64,000 nucleotides of DNA from Rhodocyclaceae bacterium (GCA_013791905.1 VMSX01000011.1:186001-250000); one strand, 5' to 3'. Shown: positions 41,177 to 50,143, numbered from the stretch's first letter. The notes: generated by a model not told the origin, from the letters alone. Translations and numbers: made by a program.

Positions 41177-41407
41177 CTAAACAGCATGGCGGATGCGAAT
41201 TTCGTGCGTACCGTCGTCCAGGACAGCTTCCTGCCAGACGAAACCATTGTTACGCAGGACATTGAACAGGGGAACGGGGTGGCAATACACCAGCAACACC
41301 AGTTCGCCATCCGCCGGCAGGGTATCCAGGGCCGCGAGTGTTTTTTCGAGAGGTTCCGGCGGCTGCAACTCGCGGCCGTCGATCACTTGGCTGGTTGCAG
41401 AAGTCAT
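41177..41407 (-). CDS. DUF2249 family protein
   Basis: A 76-residue protein. The pattern VIDGRELQPPEPLEKTLAAL, then GELVLLVYCHPVPLFNVLRN and DDGTHEIRI is that of the DUF2249 (TusA-like fold) family, often next to hemerythrin or nitrite/NO genes. The start ATG at 41407 overlaps the hemerythrin stop (ATGA), so the two are co-translated. No biochemical role is established. Confidence 0.8.
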   Translation of the reverse strand: MTSATSQVIDGRELQPPEPLEKTLAALDTLPADGELVLLVYCHPVPLFNVLRNNGFVWQEAVLDDGTHEIRIRHAV

Positions 41408-41865
41408 TTTTTCGTCGCACACCCTGGTTCCAGACTATTGCGAAGCTGTGCAGCCAAGTCTGCAGCCTGTTCTGCCAGAGAGCGATCACACATCGGGTAA
41501 AGAATGTTCTCTTCTTTCATGTTGTGTTGCTGCATGAATATCAGCAAGGTCTCGGCCGCCCCGGCGAAGACGTCAGCAGCCTGTGCCGATAACGCGCTCT
41601 GCATCTGCCCGAGCAACTCGCGCATCCGGGCATGCTCGATGCGCATCATCTGGGTTGGCCCGCCCGTCATGCCGGTTGCCGCTTCAAAGGCAGGGAACAA
41701 TACAGTCTCTTCGGTGCGGAAGTGATCTTCAATGGCGTCATGCAAGCGGCTCAGAAGCTCCTGGCACTGCGGCCAGTTTCTTTCTGCCGCAGCAGCCTCG
41801 GCATCAGCGAACAGATCGTCGCAATGCTTATGGTGGAGACGCAGGGGCTCGGTCAGCATGGTCAT
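41404..41865 (-). CDS. Hemerythrin HHE-domain protein
   Basis: A 153-residue four-helix protein with a complete HHE ligand set: LRLHHKHCDDLF, HDAIEDHFRTEETVLFP, RIEHARMRELL and QQHNMKEENILYPMCD. Unlike the protein at 6881 it should bind a di-iron centre. Family roles include iron or NO storage and repair of NO-damaged Fe-S centres. An FNR box 60 bp upstream is positioned to activate it. The start at 41865 is chosen because the earlier ATG at 41919 lies upstream of the expected transcription start. Confidence 0.85.
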   Translation of the reverse strand: MTMLTEPLRLHHKHCDDLFADAEAAAAERNWPQCQELLSRLHDAIEDHFRTEETVLFPAFEAATGMTGGPTQMMRIEHARMRELLGQMQSALSAQAADVFAGAAETLLIFMQQHNMKEENILYPMCDRSLAEQAADLAAQLRNSLEPGCATKK

Positions 41866-41924
41866 GGCTACGCGCAATGAAATGGCAGGAAGGCCTATTC
41901 TCTTCCCAGCGTGCGCCACAAGCC

Positions 41925-41938
41925 TTGATGCGCATCAA
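41925..41938 (-). promoter_or_regulatory. FNR-type box TTGAT-N4-ATCAA upstream of hemerythrin
   Basis: A perfect palindrome, TTGATGCGCATCAA. Its centre (41931.5) is exactly 41.5 bp from a predicted start at 41890, with -10 GAGAAT (41902-41897), 25 nt before the hemerythrin ATG. This is class II activation geometry. Confidence 0.7.
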
Positions 41939-41942
41939 GGGC

Positions 41943-42683
41943 TCAACCCCTGAGAACCCCGACTTCAAGTTGGGCAAACCAGTCGATAAACCGTTTCACC
42001 TGTGTTCCCTGATAGATGGCGCCATGCTGCGGGCACAGCATGTCAATGTCGAGCTGGCTGACGCGGTTGCACCAGTCGCGCTTGGCTTTTTCAGAACCCA
42101 TCCAGCGCCGGTGAAAGCCCTCGGCATGGCGTATGTGGCGATCGAAGTCCTCGACAAACAGGGCATCTTCACCCGACGGCAGCAAAGCGGCGCCGACATC
42201 GCCCGAGAACAGGATTTTGGCTTGCGGATCGTACAGATGAAAATTACCGGGCGAATGCAAATAGTGGGCCGGAATCGCCTGCAGACGCTGGCCACCGACC
42301 CGGATGTCCGCACCGCCGTCTGGAATGGCAACATAAGTCTCTTCACTGCCACCGAAATGCGGCACAAAGCTCGCCCACAACCAGCTGATGTGGCACTTGA
42401 TCTGCGGGTTGAACTCGAGCCATAGTGACAGCGAGGGAACCACATCAGGATCCTGGTGGCTGGCGAATATCTGGCTGATCTTGCGTGGATCGAACTCGGT
42501 CGACAGCGCGGAAAAAACTGCGGGGAAGATCTCGGTACCCCCCGGGTCGAGCAGAATCGCATCGTCACCGACGGCCACCAGATATTCATTGGTGTCGATC
42601 AGATAACTCGGTCGGCTGGGATCGCGCGCAACGACCAGCCAGCGGTGATCACCCTGCGCGTAGATTACACGGGCTGTCTTCAT
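41943..42683 (-). CDS. Metallo-beta-lactamase-fold di-iron protein (ODP/flavodiiron type without flavodoxin)
   Basis: A 246-residue protein with the di-iron MBL-fold pattern: ASHQDPDVV (HxDxD), HSPGNFHLYDP, FSGDVG and CPQHGAIYQG. It lacks the flavodoxin domain of flavodiiron NO/O2 reductases, so it resembles the oxygen-binding di-iron proteins (ODP) described as sensors that work with chemotaxis receptors. It starts three bases after the MCP-like gene, which supports that idea. An FNR box sits just beyond its stop. Confidence 0.82.
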   Translation of the reverse strand: MKTARVIYAQGDHRWLVVARDPSRPSYLIDTNEYLVAVGDDAILLDPGGTEIFPAVFSALSTEFDPRKISQIFASHQDPDVVPSLSLWLEFNPQIKCHISWLWASFVPHFGGSEETYVAIPDGGADIRVGGQRLQAIPAHYLHSPGNFHLYDPQAKILFSGDVGAALLPSGEDALFVEDFDRHIRHAEGFHRRWMGSEKAKRDWCNRVSQLDIDMLCPQHGAIYQGTQVKRFIDWFAQLEVGVLRG

Positions 42684-42686
42684 GGT

Positions 42687-43292
42687 TCAGTCGACCTGTT
42701 GCCTGCCAAGACCGGAGAGGGAATGTTGAATTTCACCGATGGTCCGTTCGAAATCGCTGGAAACCTGTGTCAATGCGGCCGAGAACGGCCCGCCATAGGC
42801 GGCTTCAATCTTCGCCGAACGCGCCAATACACCACCCAATTCGGCCAGTTGTGCGGTGTCGGCAATCATTTGTGTGAGCCGGCGGTTGTGGGCGGCAATC
42901 TGCTCGGACTGGCGAGCATCGGCAGTGTTCTGGCGATTTTTCATGAACTCATCAATCAGCATGCGCCCGGTACCGGTTGATTCATTGCGGGTACGCTCGA
43001 ACACGCGGCTCAAGCGTGCTTGCCTGAGCAGCGCGGTCAGCTTTGCAACACTGCCATGGGTCATTTCGCGTAACTGGGCCATCTGCTTTTGCAGATCCAT
43101 GGCGAACTGGCGCAGTTCATTGGACAACACACCAAAGCCCAGAGCTGATTGGCCGGCGCGCTTGGCGAGAAATATGGCATTCATCGCCATCAGATTGGTC
43201 TTGAATGCCCGCGCCACCACCGTCTTGATTTCTTCGTTGATGCGCACAATGCGCCGCAATTCGCGCCCGGCATCTTCAATCAGTGCCGGCAT
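42687..43292 (-). CDS. Small soluble MCP-signalling-domain-like protein
   Basis: A 201-residue helical protein without membrane segments. The section FKTNLMAMNAIFLAKRAGQS, then ALGFGVLSNELRQFAMDL (about residues 31-68) parallels the hairpin tip of chemotaxis receptors (NLLALNAAIEAARAGE...GFAVVA.EVR.LA). The helix before the tip is only ~35 residues, the part after it ~130, so it is not a normal receptor hairpin. Operon position directly before the ODP-like gene suggests a cytosolic oxygen- or NO-sensing partner pair. Confidence 0.7.
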   Translation of the reverse strand: MPALIEDAGRELRRIVRINEEIKTVVARAFKTNLMAMNAIFLAKRAGQSALGFGVLSNELRQFAMDLQKQMAQLREMTHGSVAKLTALLRQARLSRVFERTRNESTGTGRMLIDEFMKNRQNTADARQSEQIAAHNRRLTQMIADTAQLAELGGVLARSAKIEAAYGGPFSAALTQVSSDFERTIGEIQHSLSGLGRQQVD

Positions 43293-43319
43293 GCCGCTTT
43301 CTCTCCACGGCCCGGGTCG

Positions 43320-44579
43320 TCAGACTTCATTCTTGTCTTCTGGCAAGGCAATGGTGTTGTCCTTGCTGTAGCGATAGTCGTTGAAGATGTGCTCGGCGGT
43401 CAGCAGTGCGTAGCTGTCATCCGGCAGGCGGCGGGTCGTGTCCTTGAGGCGATAGGTGTAATGGCCGCAGGTCCACAGGTCGAAATTGCGCATTTGCGTG
43501 CACAGGCAGGTCTTGTCCCAGACCTTGACCTTCTTGGCGCCGGGATGGGCGGCAACTTCGCGGTTGTAGGACTGGATGTACTGGCAGTTGCCGTTGGCGT
43601 CGAGAATGTAGCCATACGCCTCGCAGTTGGGGCGAATGCCATCGCCGATCGCCGGGCTGTTCTTCAGCATGCGCATCGGATAACCGGTCGGCGATATGCC
43701 ATTGACTTCGATGTCGCCTTCGCTGGCCTTGAAGTATTCCTGTTTGATGTCGTCGGGCAGTCCGCATTCCTTCGCCACGGTAAACCGGGTCGCCACCTGC
43801 ACTGCCGCCGCGCCATGGTCGAGAAAGTCGACGGCGTCACTGCCGGTGAAGATGCCACCCGCTGGAATCAGCGGTATGTCGAGTTGTTCGGCGGCCATCC
43901 AGGCGCGTATTTCGGCAACGATGGTGTGCAGGTCGTATTGCGCCCAATCCATGCCAAATCCCAGGTGGCCACCCGCCAGCGGGCCTTCGACAACCACGTA
44001 GTCGGGCAGGCGCCGGGTGCGGGCGCTCTTTTTCAGGAACAGTTGCAGCGCGCGCAGTGAAGACACGATGATGCCGAGCTTGGCATCGTGGAAGCGCGGA
44101 TGATCCTCCATCATGGCAAACGAGCCCAAGTGCAGGCCAGCCGCCAGCGTAATGCCATCGATGCCGGCATCCAGCGCCGAGCTCAGGCGCACCCGCAAGG
44201 TCTCGCGCGGCGCATTCATCGTCAGCTTTTCCATGCAGTTGATGAGGATCAACCCGGAGCCGCGCTTGGCCTCCATGGTGCTGCCGACATGCATCTGCGT
44301 CGCTTCGGCCAGGCGCGCGAGGTCGAACTGCACGTCAGATTTGTCGTCGTTGGCGACGTTGTATTTGTACTGCTTGAGCTTGTCCTTGACGAAGCGGGTC
44401 TTGAAGCGGCGGTCGGCCACCGTCGGCACCATCGCATCGGAGATGTGTCCAATGCCGCCCAGCCGCGCCGCCTCGAGCGCCAGTTCGGCGGTCGAAATAT
44501 CCACGCCCATGCCGCCAATGACGATCGGCACCAACTCATGTTTGCCCAGTTGCAGGCGAAAGTCATCCAAACGTTTCAT
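43320..44579 (-). CDS. Nitronate monooxygenase family flavoprotein
   Basis: A 419-residue FMN-dependent TIM-barrel protein. It has PIVIGGMGVDISTAELALEA at the start, GPLAGGHLGFG and IPLIPAGGIFTGSDAVDFLD (phosphate-binding) and AAAVQVATRF, as in the NMO/2-nitropropane dioxygenase family. The C-terminal ~110 residues are an extension with several cysteines (KTCLCTQMRNFDLWTCGHY), perhaps metal-binding. It heads the minus-strand set NMO, MCP-like, ODP-like. A role in nitro-compound or nitrogen-oxide stress is inference. Confidence 0.85.
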   Translation of the reverse strand: MKRLDDFRLQLGKHELVPIVIGGMGVDISTAELALEAARLGGIGHISDAMVPTVADRRFKTRFVKDKLKQYKYNVANDDKSDVQFDLARLAEATQMHVGSTMEAKRGSGLILINCMEKLTMNAPRETLRVRLSSALDAGIDGITLAAGLHLGSFAMMEDHPRFHDAKLGIIVSSLRALQLFLKKSARTRRLPDYVVVEGPLAGGHLGFGMDWAQYDLHTIVAEIRAWMAAEQLDIPLIPAGGIFTGSDAVDFLDHGAAAVQVATRFTVAKECGLPDDIKQEYFKASEGDIEVNGISPTGYPMRMLKNSPAIGDGIRPNCEAYGYILDANGNCQYIQSYNREVAAHPGAKKVKVWDKTCLCTQMRNFDLWTCGHYTYRLKDTTRRLPDDSYALLTAEHIFNDYRYSKDNTIALPEDKNEV

Positions 44580-44664
44580 CTTCGCTTTCCACGACCCCGC
44601 CCGGCAGCTTGTCCGTCAGGCTGAAGCCTAAGTTATAGGCTCCAATGATAGCCGATGCCGCCCG

Positions 44665-44689
44665 CGCCGTCCCGCCAGCGCCGACTTTC
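44665..44689 (-). repeat. Dispersed 25-bp repeat directly after phaC
   Basis: The minus strand reads AGTTAGAAAGTCGGCGCTGG, where TAG is the phaC stop; the element (GAAAGTCGGCGCTGGCGGGA CGGCG) begins at the stop codon. Confidence 0.85.
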
Positions 44690-46422
44690 TAACTTTCCAG
44701 AACGTAGGTTCCCGGAGCATCCGCACGGGCCGGGTAGGTCCTGTTGGACAGGGCTTGCGGCTTGCCCAAAGCGCCTGACTGTGGCTTGAGCCAGTGCATC
44801 CAGTCTTCCCACCAGCTGCCGGGGTGATGCTCGGCACGCTCGCGCCAGTCCTCGGCATTATCGTGCCGCTCGGTGTCGCCGACCCAGTATTCGCGCTTGG
44901 GCGGATGCACCACCGGGCTGACGATGCCGAAAATATGGCCGGAGCTGGACAACACGTAGCGTTTCGGCCCGGAAACCAGATTATTCAGGCGAAAGGTCTG
45001 TTTCCACGGCGCGATGTGATCATCGGCTGCCGCCACCGCATAGACCGGCTGAACGATGCGGGCAAGATCGATCGGCTGGCCGGCAATTTCCAGGGCGTCC
45101 TTCTTGACCAGCTTGTTGTCGAGGTAGAAGTTGCGCAGGTACCAGGTGTGCATCTTGGCCGGCATGCGTGTGGTGTCCATGTTCCAGAACAGCACATCGA
45201 AGGGCGGCGGCGTCTCGCCATACAGGTAGCCATGCACGACGTAATGCCAGATCAGGCTGTTCGAGCGCAGCAGGCGAAAGGCGGCGGCCATCTCCTTGCC
45301 ATCGAGGAAACCCTTCTGTTCCATGTTGTGGGCCAGATACTTGAAACTGCCCTCATCCAGAAAGACTTCGACGTCACCCGGCTTGTGGTAATCCACCAAA
45401 GTGGTGAGAAAACTGGCGCTCGCCACCGGCACGTCCTTGGCAGCATAGTGGCGGTTCGCCCAGGCCAGGTAGGCAGACAGGGCCGCCCCACCGATGCAGT
45501 AGCCGGCCGCATGCACCTTGTCGCATTTTGCGATGCTCTGCACCGCCTCGATGGCGGCGCCGATACCTTCGGTAATGTAATCATCAAAACCGACATCGGC
45601 CATCGCGGCATCCGGGTTCTTCCAACTGGTGATATAGACGTCGAAACCCTGGTCGAGCAGGAACCTGACGAGGCTCTTTTTCGGCGTCAGGTCGAGGATG
45701 TAATACTTGTTGATCCACGGTGTGACAATCAGGAGCGGCGTGCGGTAGGTCTGCGTTGCGCTCGGAGCATAGTGGATCACTTCGAGCAGGCGATTTTGCA
45801 GAACCACCTTGCCGGGTGTCGTCGCGAGATTGATGCCGACCTTGAAATCATCCGGTCGCGTCATGCGGATGTTGCCGGCCTGTGCGTCATCCAGGAAAAT
45901 GCGCATGCCGCGCAGCAGGCTTTCGCCATTGGTCTCGACGGCTTTTTGCAGCGCCACCGGATTGCTCAGCAAAAAATTGGTCGGCGCCATCGCATTGAGC
46001 CATTCGCGCCACCAGAACGCCGCACGGCGGCGATCCCGGCTCGACAGGCCGGGTGACTGGTAGAGCATGCCCTGGATATGGTGGGTGGTCAGCAGATACC
46101 ACTGCTTGGCGACATCCCAGGTCGCCGACTCCTGCCACACCGGATCGGCAAACCGGGTATCGTCCGGATGGGGCGTTTCGACATCCTCGCTCGCCAGACC
46201 GAGCAAGCGTTGCCAGGCATGCCACTGCAGCGCCAACACGCGGGTCGATAATTCCGCGGCAGCCTCGGCCAATTCCTGCGGGTGCGTCGCCCAACTCAAC
46301 TGGGCATGCAGCAACGGCACTGCCATGCCCAGCGGATCAATAGTGGTTTCCACCGCCTCATTGATTGCGCGGAAGGTCTGATGTGGCGTCATTGCGGCTG
46401 CCATATGCTTGTTGGTTGCCAT
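44689..46422 (-). CDS. phaC: Class I poly(3-hydroxyalkanoate) synthase
   Basis: A 577-residue polymerase that makes PHA from hydroxyacyl-CoA on granule surfaces. It has the lipase-like box AGYCIGG with the catalytic Cys (about residue 306), TPWINKYYILDL before it, and the Asp and His in AAADDHIAPW and SSGHIFG. The N-terminal domain is of class I type. The length is typical. No phaA, phaB or phasin gene is adjacent. An FNR-type site lies 134 bp upstream, closer to uspA; a role for phaC cannot be excluded. Confidence 0.92.
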   Translation of the reverse strand: MATNKHMAAAMTPHQTFRAINEAVETTIDPLGMAVPLLHAQLSWATHPQELAEAAAELSTRVLALQWHAWQRLLGLASEDVETPHPDDTRFADPVWQESATWDVAKQWYLLTTHHIQGMLYQSPGLSSRDRRRAAFWWREWLNAMAPTNFLLSNPVALQKAVETNGESLLRGMRIFLDDAQAGNIRMTRPDDFKVGINLATTPGKVVLQNRLLEVIHYAPSATQTYRTPLLIVTPWINKYYILDLTPKKSLVRFLLDQGFDVYITSWKNPDAAMADVGFDDYITEGIGAAIEAVQSIAKCDKVHAAGYCIGGAALSAYLAWANRHYAAKDVPVASASFLTTLVDYHKPGDVEVFLDEGSFKYLAHNMEQKGFLDGKEMAAAFRLLRSNSLIWHYVVHGYLYGETPPPFDVLFWNMDTTRMPAKMHTWYLRNFYLDNKLVKKDALEIAGQPIDLARIVQPVYAVAAADDHIAPWKQTFRLNNLVSGPKRYVLSSSGHIFGIVSPVVHPPKREYWVGDTERHDNAEDWRERAEHHPGSWWEDWMHWLKPQSGALGKPQALSNRTYPARADAPGTYVLES

Positions 46423-46555
46423 GCCCCTTCTCCTCTGGCCACCCCACCAGACTGCATCACACCTATGCCCAAGGCGATTTGTGGCTGCGCCGGTTCAACA
46501 ATAACCATGCTTCCAGAATGCGCTATGATTGTGACAAGGGGCAGTGCTGGAAGTG

Positions 46556-46569
46556 TTGATCTGCGTCAA
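46556..46569. promoter_or_regulatory. FNR-type box TTGAT-N4-GTCAA between phaC and uspA
   Basis: TTGATCTGCGTCAA lies 35 bp before the uspA start, too close for class II activation of uspA. Read toward phaC, -41.5 spacing would give a start at 46521 with -10 CACAAT. It is identical over 14 bases to the site at 52693. Direction is unresolved. Confidence 0.55.
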
Positions 46570-46603
46570 GCACTGTCCCCGCGCCAACCTAATGGAGGGA
46601 AAC

Positions 46604-47047
46604 ATGTTCAAACACATTCTCGTTCCGACTGATGGCTCACAACTTTCGACTGAAGCGGTGAAACGGGCAGTCGGATTTGCTGCCGAGTCGGGTGCGCAAA
46701 TCACCTTTTTCTACGCCAAGCCCGAATATCCGATAGCCTTTTTCGGCGAGGGTGCCCTGATTGATCCGACGAGTCCCGAGAAATTCGCCGAAATGGCTGA
46801 CAAGCAGGCCAAAAAAATACTTGGCGCCTGCGAGAAGCTTGCGCAGGAGAACAAGGTCAAGAGCTCGTCACTTGCCGTGACCAGCGATATTCCTTTCGAG
46901 GCTGTCATCGCAGGGGCGGATACCGCCGGTTGCGACCTTATCTTCATGGCATCCCATGGGCGGCGCGGCTTCAGCGGTTTGTTGCTGGGTTCCGAAACGC
47001 AAAAGGTGCTAACGCACTCGAAGATCCCGGTGCTGGTTTATCGTTAA
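46604..47047 (+). CDS. Universal stress protein UspA family
   Basis: A 147-residue protein. FKHILVPTDGSQLSTEAVKR begins the fold, and the C-terminal ATP-binding signature MASHGRRGFSGLLLGSETQK (GxxG-x9-G(S/T)) is complete. GGAGGG precedes the ATG at 46604. The location among FNR-box genes suggests induction at low oxygen, as known for Usp proteins in other bacteria. It ends four bases inside the convergent ccoH gene. Confidence 0.9.
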   Translation: MFKHILVPTDGSQLSTEAVKRAVGFAAESGAQITFFYAKPEYPIAFFGEGALIDPTSPEKFAEMADKQAKKILGACEKLAQENKVKSSSLAVTSDIPFEAVIAGADTAGCDLIFMASHGRRGFSGLLLGSETQKVLTHSKIPVLVYR

Positions 47048-47559
47048 CCACCACCGATAACCGTTTCGTTGGCAGCGGGCAAAACTACGCTGCCCATCAA
47101 ACGCCAGGTTTTCGCTTCATCCTCGATCAACACCAGCCGATGGCCGGACGCCGGCGTTTGCAAGCTCCCGACATAGGCATCGCCAACGGGTTTGAGGAAA
47201 CTTTTCTGGTCCTGCCCTGCACGAGTGGGATGAGATAGCATGACGATTAACGCTGGCGGCATGGGCATGTCCGCCCGCCGGGCGGTGAGCCGGATGCGGA
47301 TGCTGTCATTCGTCAGGCGCAAGCCGGCGGCAATGCCCAGCTCTGCCGCGCGCCGGCTTTGCACGAGCGTCTCCCCGACCATTTGCCCCTGCTTGTAATA
47401 GTCCTCGGTCACCAGTCCATCGTTGGTAACTACCGCCGTCCAGGCAAAGGCAAGTCCCACGACCACAGATGTGGCCGGTAATGCCATCAGGAACCACGGC
47501 CAAGGTTCCCGGTACCATGGTTTTGCATTTTGGATCGATGGAGTGGTCATAACATTCAT
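47044..47559 (-). CDS. ccoH: FixH/CcoH cytochrome cbb3 assembly protein
   Basis: A 171-residue protein with one N-terminal membrane helix (PWPWFLMALPATSVVVGLAF) and a periplasmic domain. DGLVTEDYYKQG just after the helix is the family hallmark. It assists assembly or stability of the cbb3 oxidase. It follows ccoG by 17 bp on the same strand. Confidence 0.88.
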   Translation of the reverse strand: MNVMTTPSIQNAKPWYREPWPWFLMALPATSVVVGLAFAWTAVVTNDGLVTEDYYKQGQMVGETLVQSRRAAELGIAAGLRLTNDSIRIRLTARRADMPMPPALIVMLSHPTRAGQDQKSFLKPVGDAYVGSLQTPASGHRLVLIEDEAKTWRLMGSVVLPAANETVIGGG

Positions 47560-47576
47560 TCGTCTCGCATAGGGGA

Positions 47577-48995
47577 TCAGGGAATCAGGAAAGTGGCTTT
47601 TTCATGCACGGCCATCTTGTCGTTGTTTTCTGCCTTAACATCGAAATAAATCGTGTGCGCCCCCTGCTTGCCGGACTCCAGCGGGACACGGACTGAAAGC
47701 GGGAAGCTCTTGCTCGTGACCGAGGGCACTTCGATGGCGGCGTTGCCCTCCAGCTTGATGCCTTCGAGGCCGGACACGGACACCGTATAACGGTGCGCCT
47801 GTTCGGTGACATTCATCACCTGCAGGCGATAAACGTTTTCAATCAGGCCGCCCTCGACTTCGCGCGACAGGATGGCCCGGTCGCGCAGCACATTGACGCG
47901 CAGATCGGCTTTATTGGCCAGCCCCCAGATCAACGCGAGGGTGATGCCGACGAGGATGACAGTGTAAATGATGATGCGCGGGCGCACGATATGGCCGACA
48001 ACCTCCTTCCAGCCCCAGTGTTGCTCCAACGCATTCTCGGTGGTATAGCGGATCAGACCCTTGGGATAATTCATCTGTGCCATCACGTCGTCGCAGGCGT
48101 CGATACAGGCAGCGCAGCCAATGCACTCGTATTGCAGGCCGTCGCGGATATCGATGCCGGTCGGACAGACCTGTACGCAAATATCGCAATCAACGCAGTC
48201 ACCCTTGCCAACGCTACGTGGGTCTACGCCTTTCTTGCGGGAGCCGCGCGGCTCGCCGCGCTCGGGATCGTAGGTGATTACCAGGGTATCCGGATCGAAC
48301 ATGACGCCCTGGAAGCGCGCGTAGGGACACATGTACAGGCAAACCTGCTCGCGCAAATGTCCGGCAAACGCATACGTGAATGCGGCGTAGAAAAATATCC
48401 AGAAGCTTTCCCACGGCCCAAGATTCCACGACCAGAACTCGCCCCACAAGGTCTTGATCGGCGTGAAATAGCCAACCAGAGTGAAACCCGTCCACAGCGC
48501 CAGCAAAACCCATGCGCCGTATTTAAGGGCGCGCAAACTGAACTTACGGCCATCCAGTGGCGCCTGGTCGAGTTTGATACGGGCGCTGCGCTTGCCTTCG
48601 ATCTTCTCCTCGATCCACATGAAGATCTCGGTATAAACGGTTTGCGGACAAGTGTAGCCACACCACAATCGCCCAGCTACCGCCGTAAACAAAAACAGTG
48701 CATACGCAGAGATGATCAGGATGATGGCGAGGAAAAAAACATCCTGCGGCCATAACACCAGCCCAACAATATAGAACTTGCGATTGACCAGATCGAGCAG
48801 CACTGCCTGCCGATCATTCCACTCCAGCCACGGCAAGCCGTAATAAAGCAACTGGGTAAACCAGACCATGGCCCAGCGCCAAGTGGCGAAAATACCTGTC
48901 ACCGAGCGCGGATGGATTTTTATGCGCGCCTTGTACAAGCCTTCCTCCTGCGCTGGTGGGTCAGCAGGCGAGGCTTTGGAAATTTTCTGGCTCAT
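47577..48995 (-). CDS. ccoG: CcoG (FixG/RdxA) membrane iron-sulfur protein
   Basis: A 472-residue protein with about five membrane helices and two ferredoxin-type clusters: CVDCDICVQVCPTGID (about residues 268-283) and CIGCAACIDACD, preceded by a CGYTCPQTVY membrane motif. The C-terminal ~120 residues form an Ig-like FixG domain. It is involved in copper reduction for assembly of cytochrome cbb3 oxidase. It lies 190 bp after ccoP, with a hairpin in between, and may have its own promoter. Confidence 0.92.
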   Translation of the reverse strand: MSQKISKASPADPPAQEEGLYKARIKIHPRSVTGIFATWRWAMVWFTQLLYYGLPWLEWNDRQAVLLDLVNRKFYIVGLVLWPQDVFFLAIILIISAYALFLFTAVAGRLWCGYTCPQTVYTEIFMWIEEKIEGKRSARIKLDQAPLDGRKFSLRALKYGAWVLLALWTGFTLVGYFTPIKTLWGEFWSWNLGPWESFWIFFYAAFTYAFAGHLREQVCLYMCPYARFQGVMFDPDTLVITYDPERGEPRGSRKKGVDPRSVGKGDCVDCDICVQVCPTGIDIRDGLQYECIGCAACIDACDDVMAQMNYPKGLIRYTTENALEQHWGWKEVVGHIVRPRIIIYTVILVGITLALIWGLANKADLRVNVLRDRAILSREVEGGLIENVYRLQVMNVTEQAHRYTVSVSGLEGIKLEGNAAIEVPSVTSKSFPLSVRVPLESGKQGAHTIYFDVKAENNDKMAVHEKATFLIP

Positions 48996-49143
48996 TATTT
49001 CGTGGTCTTAAGGGTGAGGCGATAGTGCTAACAGGCACCCGCAAGCATGCACTGCTTTTCAGCCCGGGGCAAAAAGCCCTCTGGTCTCGCCGTTTGAATC
49101 TCGCCCATTATCGCCTAAGCGACCCTCTGATTTCGGGCGGAAC

Positions 49144-49166
49144 CCTCGGCCATGATTCGGCCGAGG
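49144..49166 (-). terminator. Hairpin between ccoP and ccoG
   Basis: CCTCGGCC pairs with GGCCGAGG around a 7-nt loop, 20 bp after the ccoP stop. There is no T-run, so termination is likely partial. Confidence 0.45.
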
Positions 49167-49186
49167 CATTCATAACATCTTGCAGT

Positions 49187-50131
49187 CTATTTTTGTGCGG
49201 TTGCAGTAGCCGGATTCACTCCACCCCCCAGTCCCCAGACATAGGCGGTGAGCAGATGCACCTTGGCTTCGCCAAGAAACTCGCCAAACCCAGGCATCTG
49301 GTTCATGCGGCCCTTGGTCACCGTCTCGATCATGCTGCTCTCCCGCGAGCTGTATAGCCATATCTTGTCGGTCAGGTTTGGGTAGCCGGCAGCTTCCATT
49401 CCCTTGGCATCCGCACCATGGCAGGCCGCGCAGGCCTGCGGGAACAGTTCCTGGCCGCGCTGGATGCGCACCGAGTCAGCCGTCAGACCTGACAGGGAAC
49501 GCACATAGTGCACCACGTCCTTGACCTGCTCCGCATCCATGTCTGGCTTGGTCCCCATCGGCGTCATGACCCCAAGGCGACCGACGATGATGCTCTCCTT
49601 GATTCTTTCGGGTGAGCCACCCCATAGCCAGTCACCGTCCTTGAGGTTGGGGAAGCTCGGCTGTCCGCCGGCGTCGCCACCATGGCATTGTGCACAATAA
49701 GTCTGAAACAAGCGGGCACCCATTTCCTTGGCCTCGGGATTGGCAGCCACGGTCATGACATCCTGCTGGAGAAACTGATTGAACTTGGGCCCATACTTCT
49801 GCTCTGCTGCCAGCATCTCGGCTTCATACTGGCCGCGCGCCGTCCAGCCGAAGCTGCCCGCCATGTTGCCGAGGCCGGGGTAAAGCGCCAGGTAAGCCAG
49901 GGCAAACACCACCGTGATGTAAAACATCCAGCGCCACCAACTGGGCAGCGGATTGCTGTATTCCTCAAGGTTCTCGTCCCAGACGTGGCCGGTTACCTCG
50001 CCGGGCTTGTGTTTGGCCGAGCCTTGTACCCACAAAAATACGGCGCAGCTGATGATGCTGACGGCAACGAGAATGATGACGTAGAGGTTCCAGAAACCGC
50101 TGACAAAATCGCTCGTGTTCTTGAAATCCAT
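49187..50131 (-). CDS. ccoP: Cytochrome cbb3 oxidase subunit III (dihaem)
   Basis: A 314-residue membrane-anchored cytochrome with two c-type haem sites, CAQCHGG (about residue 129) and CAACHGA (about residue 215). It has the N-terminal FWNLYVI helix plus a second membrane helix near residue 65, and methionine ligands in MTPMGTK and NQMPGF. It passes electrons to CcoO and CcoN. It is the last structural gene of ccoNOQP, 12 bp after ccoQ. Confidence 0.94.
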   Translation of the reverse strand: MDFKNTSDFVSGFWNLYVIILVAVSIISCAVFLWVQGSAKHKPGEVTGHVWDENLEEYSNPLPSWWRWMFYITVVFALAYLALYPGLGNMAGSFGWTARGQYEAEMLAAEQKYGPKFNQFLQQDVMTVAANPEAKEMGARLFQTYCAQCHGGDAGGQPSFPNLKDGDWLWGGSPERIKESIIVGRLGVMTPMGTKPDMDAEQVKDVVHYVRSLSGLTADSVRIQRGQELFPQACAACHGADAKGMEAAGYPNLTDKIWLYSSRESSMIETVTKGRMNQMPGFGEFLGEAKVHLLTAYVWGLGGGVNPATATAQK

Positions 50132-50143
50132 GACGAATTCCTT

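Noticed and set aside
46544-46603. Upstream start for the UspA gene
   Set aside because: The FNR-type box would fall inside the gene, while the ATG at 46604 has GGAGGG before it and begins the family pattern FKHILVPTDGS.
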